DNA from: Lachnoanaerobaculum sanguinis
Lineage (GTDB): Bacteria > Bacillota > Clostridia > Lachnospirales > Lachnospiraceae
Direction: 5' to 3'
DNA: 64,000 bases
Assembly: GCF_033242365.1 (NCBI RefSeq)
Contig: NZ_BTHK01000015.1
Span: 7,722-71,721, forward strand
Below the pieces are notes generated by a model. The model was not told the DNA's origin. It ran no database searches and saw nothing but the letters and a program-made list of their open reading frames with translations. A program made the position numbers and the translations under genes. The first letter of the stretch is position 1, and each line of letters begins with the position of its first letter. Below, piece after piece: positions 52,701 through 61,300 of this stretch.

Positions 52701-55700
52701 ACTAAGTCCAAGCTTTCCGGCACCGTTAAATACCTCCGCACTTGGAGTTGTGGATCCGCCATGCTTATAAAGCTGTGTTGTAGTTCCGTCTATATAGTGG
52801 TTGACTGTGATATTTCCTGCGTTCTTACGTTTGTACTCATAAGTTACTGTAATATCACTGCCTGCCGCCGGATAGTTACCTGTATGACCTGTAGGTGTTG
52901 CACTTACCAAGTCATAGTTTGTAAATGTATTCGGTGTAGTTGTATATGTCAGTCCAAGTTTTCCCGCTCCGCTCATTGTATCAGGTGATTGAAGAGGTGT
53001 ATTGGTTCCCTGCTCTACATATTTTACTATAACATTTCCGGCATCTTTTCGTCTGTACTTGTAGATAACAGCCTGTGCAGCTGTTCCATGTGTAAGCGTT
53101 GTTGCTCCTGTGCTGCTTGGGCTTGTAGCTGAAGGTGCTCCACTTATATCTACACTCACATATTCAAAGTTTGCAATATTTGCAGCCTGATTTGTAAGGT
53201 TCTCAGTTAATCCAAGTTTTCCTGCTCCTGAGATTGTAACCGCACCCGGTGTACCTCCTGTCGGAGAATACAGTTCGGTTGTAGTTCCGTCCTCATAGTG
53301 GTGTACTGTAATATTTGCCGCATTCTTTCTTCTATACCTATATATTACAGTCTGTGCTCCTGTCTGATATGTAACATTTGTCTGTCCTGAGCCTCCGGTT
53401 GCCGTAAGCCCCGGTGCTCCGCTTGTATCCACACTGACATATTCATAGTTGTCTATGTCGGCTTCTCTGTTTACAAATGTTTCACTCAGTCCGAGCTTTC
53501 CTGTTCCGTCAAATACCTCAGCACTTGGAGCTGCGGCTCCTGTAGGCTTATACAGTTCACTTGACTGTCCTACTTCGTAGTGATGTACGGTAATATTACC
53601 TGCATTATTTCTCTTATAATAATAAGTTACTACCTGATTACCGCTCTGATATGTACCGTTTTGGTTGCTTGGTACTGTCACCACTGTGAAGTTCGGAATA
53701 GTCTGTGTGGTTGTTGTATAAGGTAGACCGAGCTTTCCGGCTCCCGGTAATGTCATATCAGGTACCAGCTGAGTTGTAGTTCCCTGTTCATAATGATGTA
53801 CTATAACATCTCCGGCATCTTTTCGTTTGTACTTATAAATAACTGTCTGTGCTGTATTTCTATGTGTAAGTGTTGTCTCTCCTGTGCTGCTTGGGCTTGT
53901 AGCAGAAGGCGCTCCGCTTACATCTATTCCTACATAATCGTAGTTGTCTATATCGGCAGCTTTATTTGTAAGATCTTCAGTCAATCCAAGTTTTCCTGTT
54001 CCCGAAATGGTCACTGCACTTGGTGTTCCTCCGGCCGTCTGTGAATAAAGCTCTGTGGTAGTTCCGTCCTCATAGTGATGTACTGTTATGTTTGCCGCAT
54101 TCTTTCTCTTATAATAATAAGTTACGGTCTGCGGTGTACTAATGTAAGTAACAGTTGTTGCACCTGTTGCACTTGGTGAAGTCGCACTGCCGGCTCCTGT
54201 TCTGTCAACACTTACATACTCAAAGTTGTCTATATCAGCCGCCTTGTTTGTAAGGTTCTCAGTCAGACCAAGCTTAGCTGTACCGTCAAATACCTCTGCA
54301 CTTGGGGTAGTAGCTCCTGCCGGTTTATAAAGTTCGGTAGTCTGACCCACCTCATAGTGGTGTACTGTAATATCTCCCGCCTGTTTTCTCTTATACTTAA
54401 GTATAACGACATTCTGACCCGGATTCAGTGTACCGGTAAGAGGTCTGCCGTTTGTAAGATCAGGCTCAGCATATTCAAAGTTTGTTACACCTGTAAGTGC
54501 AGTCGGTGGAGTAACATTATATGCCGCTCTAAATGTATGTGTAGAATCTGTATCCGGCACATTTCCGCTTCCGTCATCAAGAGGTATCGGATTGCCCGAC
54601 ATATCTACATATTTTACTTTAAGTGTTGAATTGCTTGCTTCAAGGGCCGCATTGGCAGTCTTTTTATCCGCACTCGGTGTTACGGTTACATTTGCCTCAA
54701 ATACGGCGTTGCCGCCAAGTGTAGCGTTGTTAAAATCATTACCTATTACAAGTGATGTTGAAGTAACATGTATTCCGCTTAATGTATCTCCCGTACCCGG
54801 AGTAACTACTACCTTGTATGTACCCTGAGTTGAGATATTGTCAAATGCATAGTCACCGTTGGCATCAGCTGTAGTAGTAACAGGGTTACCGCTTGCATCA
54901 AGCACCGGAGTTCCGTCAGACTTATAAAGTGCTACGCTTCTTCCTGCTGCAGGTGCATCATCATCTGTTGTAAGGTATGTACCGTTTGCAGTTCCGCCTG
55001 TAGGAGGTACATCATAGTAAATCTTACCGCTTATTTTGTACTTCTTAGGTGTTACTGTATTGGCAAGTGCCTCGAAAGCTCCGGTATAGTTATCACCTGA
55101 GAATCCTGCAAAGGTATTTACCGCCTTATCTGTAGTATCAAGCGGTACTGTACTTGGCATCTTTGCTTTAAATGTGATTACATCCGTACTGTGACTTGCA
55201 AGTACATGTCCCGGCTTCATCTTTGCTCTGAACATAGTTACAGCTGACCAGTCAGATACTGATGTAGTCCAAGTTGCTCCTGCATAGTTTGCAGCTATAT
55301 TACCCTCTGTAACAGGAGTTGTACTGTATTCATATGTATAATTTGAATTTGCATTTATCGGTCCGGCAAGTGTTACCTTATATGTAGAACCTCTATCTGC
55401 ATAATTACCCTGCTGATCAGGTGCTACAGCCTTATCACCTACATGAGGTAATATATCAAAAAATGTATAACCGCTGATAGAGTCAACTGAATTGTTAAAT
55501 ATATTTAACTGATAATCTACTATCTGCTCACTGTCAGGAGTGGTAATAGATGAATACTGTGTATTTCCGGCATCCGCTCTCTTCGATCTCTTGGTTAGTA
55601 TAAGCTCAAGTGGCGGAGTATATACATACTTTTCTTGCTTACTTGAGAACTTCTCTGTGGTATTACCGTCATTGTCAAGATCAAGTGTATCCGCATAAAG

Positions 55701-57899
55701 TCCCGGTATCTGACTGCTTACGGGCGCTTCCTCATTGTTATCCCATGAAAAATATGTATCTATAGTACCGGGTCCTGCCGTAACATTTCTGGTAAACTTG
55801 AATTTCGGATACAGCTGTAAATAGTAGTATGTACTGTTACCTTCAGGTAAGTTCAAATCAGGAAAATCCCATATATAGGCAGTCTTTCCTGTGTTTTTAA
55901 AGTTATACTCCACTCTGTAATTATTTAAGACCGCCTGTGTCAATTGAGGAGCATAATAATTACTTCCTGTCAAACCTTGGAACTCAAATCCAGGATCGGC
56001 TAAAACATAGTACTTAGGATTTTTTATATCTCTGCCGCCTGCACCTAAGTTGTAGTAAAACTGTATATTATCACTTACACTTGCTATATCGTTGATATAT
56101 TTTGTACCTAAGTCATTGTTTTGAGTATAATGCTGGTACTCGTACGCAAAAGCCTTTGTCCACTTCGCCCAGTCTCTGGCTGACGGAGTAATTGCTGAAG
56201 CTTTTCCTGTATCCGCTTTCAATGTAGCTTTGTTATAAGTGTATACACTTGAATTTGAATTGTTAGGCATAGGAGCAAGCTGGTTCTTAACATTATTGTA
56301 AGCCCCTTGTTCCAACCTGAACTTATATACAATTTCTATTGCATTTGAACCTGCCGCCTGTACCTCTATCGGGTTGTCAAACTTAAGTTCTATTTTTTTA
56401 TAGTGTTTAGGTGCAGGCAATGTAATCTCTGTAGAATTAGGAGTGATAGATACGTTTGTAGCTATTATTTCCGTACTTCCATCCGCCTTTGTACCTATAA
56501 GTTTATTATGTGAAAGTGCTGCCTGCTGTGTAGCATCCAGTACAGGAATAGACTGATACGAAGTCGAACCTGTAGTTCCCTGAACATATCCTGTTGTATT
56601 CGGATATTTTATTTTATATGATATAAGATCCATATCCACTTCAGGAGTATCCTCAATAGAATCTATTGTATGATGATATGCTCCTTGTACCGGATACTGT
56701 GACGGAGTTCCTGAACTCCAATACCAATACGCACTCATAGTATAACTATGAATAGTTGTATCCTGATCTCCAAGCAAGATTACATATGGTGAATTTGTTG
56801 ACTTTCTAAAATAGATATTTCCGTCTGTAGGCGGAGTTCCCGGATATGAACTATATCTGGCGGTAACTACGGATTTCTCAAGAGATGCCGCATCTAAAGA
56901 TCCGTCATCATTTACATACTGCCAAGAAACCGGAAAAGATACTGTCTCATATGGGTATGTAGTACCTACAGCCTGATTATTATACTTAATGTAGAAATAA
57001 TCATATTCAGTACTGATATTTCCATACTGTTTATCTCTGGTTATAGTATGGTTGGCAGCATTATATGTCCATCCCGCATTATTTGAATCGGTTGTATCGA
57101 ATCTCTCATTAGCCGGAAGCTGTACTGTAAGTCTTGTCTTTCTTCTGTCCGAACCTATGTACTTGGTAGTGGCACCATGAAATGTACCTGCTGCAGGCCA
57201 GTCGGTTCTGTTTGTATATATATATATTCTACTGACATTATCATTTGATAAAGTAGTGTTATTTTGCAGATCTGAACTTCCCTGTAAAAAGCTGAAAGTG
57301 TTTGAATAATTGCTTGTCTCACTTGTATATCCTATAGGATATGTCTTGGCTGTAAAGGTATTGTTATTGCTTTCAAGCAATGTTCCTTCAGCACTGTATA
57401 CCTGCCAAGGTATTGTATAAGTCTCATTATTGGCAAGTGAGTTAGGCTGTATTGTTGCCTTAAAAGGCACTGTCTGAGTTACACCACCACCTAAAGTATT
57501 GTACTTCATTGTAACAACTATGTATTCGTTGTCACCGGTGTTATCAATACTTAGATAGTCTGTTGCCGGCCTGTTTAACCATGTCGAAATATTTGATGAA
57601 CTTATATAATTTCCAAATACTTTCTTCGGCAAATAAAGCTTCGAATATGCACCCGGCAAACTTCTTGACGGTGATGAAATTCTGATTTTTGCATAGAACG
57701 GTACTTCTTCACCTACATAAAAGTCTGTGTTTCCTCTTGCAGCTGTTGCCACATCATCATATGTAATGCTTGATAATATATCCGGATCGTCAACCACCCC
57801 CGGCGGAGCGGCATAGGCGCTGAATACATCGCTCATTGATAAAAAAACCATTACAAACGATAGAAGCACTGCTAAAAAGCGTTTTCTAAATTGCTTCAT
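49782..57899 (-). CDS. Giant MucBP-repeat surface adhesin 2 (2705 aa)
   Basis: Cell-wall adhesin and paralogue of adhesin 1. The signal peptide is MKQFRKRFLAVLLSFVMVFLSMSDVFSAYA, about 1-30. Residues 31-780 are non-repetitive and beta-rich; about 780-870 are DUF11-like (VDYQLNIFNNSVDSISGYT), about 955-1040 SdrD_B-like (KISGKIYYDVPP...), and about 1095-2521 hold eighteen MucBP-type repeats of alternating long (~90 residue) and short (~70 residue) kinds. A Pro-rich stalk (VNPSVINPVTPSVINPS and similar) and a Gly/Ser patch follow. The terminus is LAVPKTADERDVRGYIF..., a hydrophobic helix and KKKEER. ATG follows GGGAGG. A possible leader peptide and hairpin lie upstream. Mucin binding is inferred from the repeats. 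Confidence 0.92.
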   Translation of the reverse strand: MKQFRKRFLAVLLSFVMVFLSMSDVFSAYAAPPGVVDDPDILSSITYDDVATAARGNTDFYVGEEVPFYAKIRISSPSRSLPGAYSKLYLPKKVFGNYISSSNISTWLNRPATDYLSIDNTGDNEYIVVTMKYNTLGGGVTQTVPFKATIQPNSLANNETYTIPWQVYSAEGTLLESNNNTFTAKTYPIGYTSETSNYSNTFSFLQGSSDLQNNTTLSNDNVSRIYIYTNRTDWPAAGTFHGATTKYIGSDRRKTRLTVQLPANERFDTTDSNNAGWTYNAANHTITRDKQYGNISTEYDYFYIKYNNQAVGTTYPYETVSFPVSWQYVNDDGSLDAASLEKSVVTARYSSYPGTPPTDGNIYFRKSTNSPYVILLGDQDTTIHSYTMSAYWYWSSGTPSQYPVQGAYHHTIDSIEDTPEVDMDLISYKIKYPNTTGYVQGTTGSTSYQSIPVLDATQQAALSHNKLIGTKADGSTEIIATNVSITPNSTEITLPAPKHYKKIELKFDNPIEVQAAGSNAIEIVYKFRLEQGAYNNVKNQLAPMPNNSNSSVYTYNKATLKADTGKASAITPSARDWAKWTKAFAYEYQHYTQNNDLGTKYINDIASVSDNIQFYYNLGAGGRDIKNPKYYVLADPGFEFQGLTGSNYYAPQLTQAVLNNYRVEYNFKNTGKTAYIWDFPDLNLPEGNSTYYYLQLYPKFKFTRNVTAGPGTIDTYFSWDNNEEAPVSSQIPGLYADTLDLDNDGNTTEKFSSKQEKYVYTPPLELILTKRSKRADAGNTQYSSITTPDSEQIVDYQLNIFNNSVDSISGYTFFDILPHVGDKAVAPDQQGNYADRGSTYKVTLAGPINANSNYTYEYSTTPVTEGNIAANYAGATWTTSVSDWSAVTMFRAKMKPGHVLASHSTDVITFKAKMPSTVPLDTTDKAVNTFAGFSGDNYTGAFEALANTVTPKKYKISGKIYYDVPPTGGTANGTYLTTDDDAPAAGRSVALYKSDGTPVLDASGNPVTTTADANGDYAFDNISTQGTYKVVVTPGTGDTLSGIHVTSTSLVIGNDFNNATLGGNAVFEANVTVTPSADKKTANAALEASNSTLKVKYVDMSGNPIPLDDGSGNVPDTDSTHTFRAAYNVTPPTALTGVTNFEYAEPDLTNGRPLTGTLNPGQNVVILKYKRKQAGDITVHHYEVGQTTELYKPAGATTPSAEVFDGTAKLGLTENLTNKAADIDNFEYVSVDRTGAGSATSPSATGATTVTYISTPQTVTYYYKRKNAANITVHHYEDGTTTELYSQTAGGTPSAVTISGTGKLGLTEDLTNKAADIDNYDYVGIDVSGAPSATSPSSTGETTLTHRNTAQTVIYKYKRKDAGDVIVHHYEQGTTTQLVPDMTLPGAGKLGLPYTTTTQTIPNFTVVTVPSNQNGTYQSGNQVVTYYYKRNNAGNITVHHYEVGQSSELYKPTGAAAPSAEVFDGTGKLGLSETFVNREADIDNYEYVSVDTSGAPGLTATGGSGQTNVTYQTGAQTVIYRYRRKNAANITVHHYEDGTTTELYSPTGGTPGAVTISGAGKLGLTENLTNQAANIANFEYVSVDISGAPSATSPSSTGATTLTHGTAAQAVIYKYRRKDAGNVIVKYVEQGTNTPLQSPDTMSGAGKLGLTYTTTPNTFTNYDLVSATPTGHTGNYPAAGSDITVTYEYKRKNAGNITVNHYIDGTTTQLYKHGGSTTPSAEVFNGAGKLGLSEDLTNKEADIDNYEFVRVDVTGASGANTPNTTTGATTVTYVAGNQVVNYYYRRKDAANITVHHYEDGTTTELYSPTGGTPSAVVVSGSGKLGVTESFTNKEANIANFEYVGVDTSGAPSATTPSATGTTNLTHGTSAQTLIYKYRRKDAGNVLIHHYEQGTTTSVSADENLSGVGKMGLTYNTSPATVTNYTVVNATPADHTGTYPNTGTTVVTYYYTRNNAGDVTVHHYEQGTTTSVAADENLSGTGKLGLPYTTNDQSIPHFTLVAQPANKNGTFTAGAQTVIYEYRRNDAGNVLVHHYEAGSTTQVSPDENLSGVGKSGLTYTTSPAAVANYTVVNATPTDHSGNYPASGTTVVTYYYTRNDAGDVTVKYLEQGTGTSLHSDVLLSGVGKLGLPYTTNEENITDYELVAQPANKNGTFTAGSQTVIYEYRRKPAGDVTTVYVDDEGNVISTPDVQSGVGKLGLPYTTTARTIPNFTLVSTPVNANGVFTSGPQTVTYVYRRSDAGNVTVYHKSVYDNSDLSSPTVLDGTRKLGLPYTTSPESYADFEVSSVPANANGTFASGAQTVTYLYKRKQSGGVRVNYLDNHGNSIETPDNITGSDNVGLPYTTSPKTIPYYDLITVPTNANGVFTVAPITVDYIYKRQDAGNVVIEHLDENGNVPLETPEVLDGTEKLGMPYTSSVKSFDNFDVISVPTNANGTFVSGSQTVTYVYRRKDAGNVIARYLNTAGLPIESDEVLDGTRSLGLPYATTEKAIAGYSLYLIQGANTGIFTTGEIVVTYIYKKDPSAVIIPGPLTPVTPVNPSVINPVTPSVINPSIPVNPSNINPSTPVNPNPSRIATPSQINIPGRDQDIVIRPTATPSTATPSNIKRGGSSGGSSGGNSVVRPGKTVTVNDINSKGGVTTPEPVIDKPVINTDKTDTNKIGFDKNQRKALAVPKTADERDVRGYIFILMSSITAALVLALKKKEER
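50335..54620 (-). repeat. MucBP repeat array of adhesin 2 (18 units)
   Basis: Eighteen units, of which long units carry an extra AxxGATTLTHGTxAQT strand. Near-identical DNA runs recur at unit spacing (for example ACTGTAATATTTGCCGCATT-like phases). Units 14-18 have the same order as the last five of adhesins 1 and 3. Confidence 0.85.
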
Positions 57900-58090
57900 T
57901 TAAACCTCCCTATTTAATTATTTTATTAATATATTGTTTCAATATTCAGGTTTTATATTTTTAGTGAGATTTGATTGATTTATCTTGATATCAAATGCGT
58001 TTTATTGTCGATATTTGTTATGTTTTTGCAAAACAAAGTCGATAAAACTGACAATAAAGTGTTTGTTGATCGAATTTCCTAACACATAAA

Positions 58091-58113
58091 GGAGTCATCT
58101 ATACGATCACTCC
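58091..58113 (-). promoter_or_regulatory. Attenuator-like hairpin upstream of adhesin 2
   Basis: Minus-strand GGAGT and ACTCC form a 5-bp stem with a 13-base loop, followed by TTTATGTGTT. The ACTCC arm could instead pair with the GGAGT inside the leader ribosome site (58149-58153), giving two exclusive folds. This is weak evidence from pairing only. Confidence 0.35.
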
Positions 58114-58117
58114 ATCA

Positions 58118-58144
58118 TTAACTCTTACTTATTGTTCTAGTCAT
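58118..58144 (-). CDS. Possible leader peptide upstream of adhesin 2
   Basis: An 8-codon ORF, MTRTISKS then TAA, with a very strong GAAGGAGGAG ribosome site 7 bases ahead. It precedes the hairpin at 58091-58113 and lies about 220 bases before the adhesin 2 ATG. A real leader peptide is plausible given such a strong site with no other gene to serve, but the short length leaves the possibility of chance. The rest of the 57900-58348 interval holds AT-rich DNA with no other recognisable element except the terminator at 58321. Confidence 0.35.
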   Translation of the reverse strand: MTRTISKS

Positions 58145-58320
58145 ATACACTCCTCCTTCTCACTCTCACTACAATATACTTATAACACATTTGATGAAAT
58201 AATGGAATATTTTTTTAATTTTATATTAAGACAATTTATTATCTGATAAAATCTCCAAAAACATTGTATACAAACCATATGAGTTTTGTTAATTTAAGCC
58301 ATATTTTTTTCCATCAAAAA

Positions 58321-58343
58321 AGCCCCGGGCTTTTGCCGGGGCT
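58321..58343 (-). terminator. Terminator of the third adhesin gene
   Basis: Minus-strand AGCCCCGG and CCGGGGCT enclose a 7-base loop, followed by TTTTTTGATGG. It begins 5 bases after the stop codon. Confidence 0.93.
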
Positions 58344-58348
58344 AAAAA

Positions 58349-61300
58349 TTATCTTTCTTCTTTTTTCTTGAATGCCAGTGCCATTGCAGCTGCGATTGAA
58401 CTCATCAGAATAAATACATATCCTCTTACGTCCTTTCTGTCCTCTGTCTTCGGTACTGCAAGCGCCACTCTTGTACTGCTTGGTACAGGTGTCACTTTCT
58501 GCGGCTGTGGATTCTTGGTAGGTGTTGGGGTGTCTATCAAGATCACAGGCTCTTCTATTGCATTCTTTGATGTTACTTTGTTGTCTACACTTACCTGTCC
58601 CGGTCTTACACTTGTGTTGCCGCTTCCTGAACTGCCGCTTCCACCTCTGCTTGTGTTTGAGCTTGTCGCTATTGACGGGGTCGCTAAAGGTCTTGTAGGT
58701 CTTATAACTACATCCTCATCTCTTCCCGGTATTGTGATCTGGCTTGGGGTTGCCACTCTTATCGGGGTTGTAGGGGTAGTCGGTGTGGTAGGGGTTGTCG
58801 GTGTACTTGGATTTACCGGTGTTACAGGGGTTAGCGGATTAATCGGGTTAATCGGATTTATCGGGCTTGGGTTTATCGGAGTTACAGGCGTTACAGGTCC
58901 CGGTATTACTACCACGCTTGGGTCCTTCTTATAGATGTATGTTACTTCTATTCTTCCTGTTGTGAATACTCCTGTTTCAGCTCCCTGTACAAGGTGTAAA
59001 CTATATCCGTCTATTGCCTTTGCCGCTGTTGCGTATGGCAGGCCGAGGCTTCTGGTTCCGTCAAGTATTTCATCACTTTCTATCGGTATTCCTGCAGTAT
59101 TTACGTAATGGGCGATTACGTCTCCTGCATCTCTTCTTCTGTACACATATGTTACAGTCTGACTTCCGCTTATAAATGTTCCTGTTGCGTTACTTGGTAC
59201 ACTTATCAGATCGTAATTGTCAAATACCTTTGAACTTGTTGTATAGTTCTCTCCAAGTTTCTCTGTTCCGTCAAGTACCTCAGGGCTCTCTAAAGGTACA
59301 TTTCCGTTCTCATCTATATGCTCTACTACAACATCTCCAGCATCATCACGCTTATAGATATAGTTTACAGTTATCGGATCTACTGTAAATGTTCCGTTTG
59401 CGTTACCCGGTACTACTATAAGTGTGTAATTAGGTATAACCTTCGGGGTTGTTGTGTATGGCAATCCTACATTATCTGTTCCTGTTATTGTATCAGGTGT
59501 CTCAATTCTGTTTCCATGATTGTCCAGATAATTTACCGTTACTCCCCCTGACTGCTTTCTCTTGTATAGATATGTTACAGTTTGGCTTCCGCTTACATAT
59601 GTTCCTGTTGCGTTAGACGGTACTGTATCTATCTCATAGTCTGAGTAAGTCTCAGGCGTTGTTGTATATGGTAATCCAAGCTTTCTGCTTCCGTCAAGTA
59701 CTGTCGGTGTGCTTAAGTCGCTGTTATCATATACTGATTTGTGGTATACGGTTACATCTCCCGCATCAGCTCTTCTATATACATAGGTTACTGTCTGTGG
59801 GCCCGGTGTGAATGTTCCTGTTGCGTTAGGCGGTACACTCACTAATGTGAAGTTCGGTATTGTCTTTGATGTAGTTGTGTATGGAAGGCCCAGTTTTCCT
59901 GTTCCGTTTTGGGTCTCAGGTATATCTATCTCATTTCCGTCCTCATCTACATATATAGTTGTCACATCTCCGGCAGGCATTCTTCTATATTCATAGATTA
60001 CTGTCTGTGGTGTGTTTGTATATGTTCCGTTCTTATTGGCAGGTTGTGCTACCAACTCATAGTTAGGGATGTTCTTCTCTGTTGTTGTGTAAGGAAGTCC
60101 GAGTTTTCCGACTCCTCCCATTACATCATCTGTATCCAGAGGTGTTCCTGTTCCCTGTTCTACATATTTTACAGTTATACTCTGAGCATCATTTCTTGTG
60201 TAAAGATATGTTACTTCTGTTGTTCCTGTTGCAGGATATGTTCCTGTATGTCCTGTCGGTGTCGCACTTACTACTGTAAAGTTTGTTACATTTGCAGGGC
60301 TTGTTGTATATGGAAGTCCTGACTTTCCTGCACCACTTAAGTTTTCATCAGGTGATACAGATGTTGTTGTTCCCAGTTCTACGTGATGTACTAATACATT
60401 TCCTGCATCATTTCTTCTATAGAAATAAGTTACAGTCTGGTTTCCTGTAGTATAGGTTCCGTTCTTATTTGTCGGTTGGGCTACCAATGTAAAGTTCGGA
60501 ATACTATGCTCTGTAGTTGTATATGGTAAGCCGAGCTTTCCACTTCCATTCATTGTGGTATCAGGTACAAGCGGTGTTGTAGTTCCCTCTTCATAGTGGT
60601 GTACTACTACATCTCCTGCATTGTTTCTTACATACTCATATGTTACTACTGTTGTTCCTGTATTAGGATATATTCCTGTATGATCTGTCGGGGTTGTGCT
60701 TACTACTGTGTAGTTTGCTACTGCTGCAGGGCTTGTTGTATATGGTAAGCCTGCTTTGCCGGCTCCGTTTAATGTCTCATCAGGGGCTACTGATGTTGTT
60801 GTGCCCAGCTCTACGTGGTGTACCAATACATTTCCTGCATTATTTCTCTTATAGTAATAAGTTACTGTCTGATTACCGGTTGTATATGTTCCGTTCTGAT
60901 TTGCCGGTGTGCTCACCAGGGTAAAGTTTGGAATATTTTGATCTGTAGTTGTATATGGAAGTCCGAGCTTTCCTGTACCGTTCATTGTGATATCAGGTAC
61001 GAGCGGAGTTGTTGTTCCATCCTCGTAGTGATGTACTATAACATTTCCTGCATCGTTTCTCTTGTACTCATATGTTACTACTGTTGTTCCGGTATTTGGA
61101 TATGTTCCTGTGTGGTTAGTAGGTGTTGTATTTACTACTGTGTAGTTTGCTACTGTTGCAGGGCTTGTTGTGTATGTAAGTCCTGACTTTCCTACTCCGC
61201 TTAAGTTCTCATCAGGTGATACAGGGGTTGTTGTTCCCTGCTCGTAATGGTGAACTATAACATTTCCAACGTCTTTTCTCCTGTACTTATATATAACAGT

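Noticed and set aside
58368..58934. 188-residue hydrophobic plus-strand frame
   Set aside because: Antisense of the Pro/Thr stalk and sorting signal of adhesin 3; the Gly/Val-rich composition is the mirror of Pro/Thr codons.
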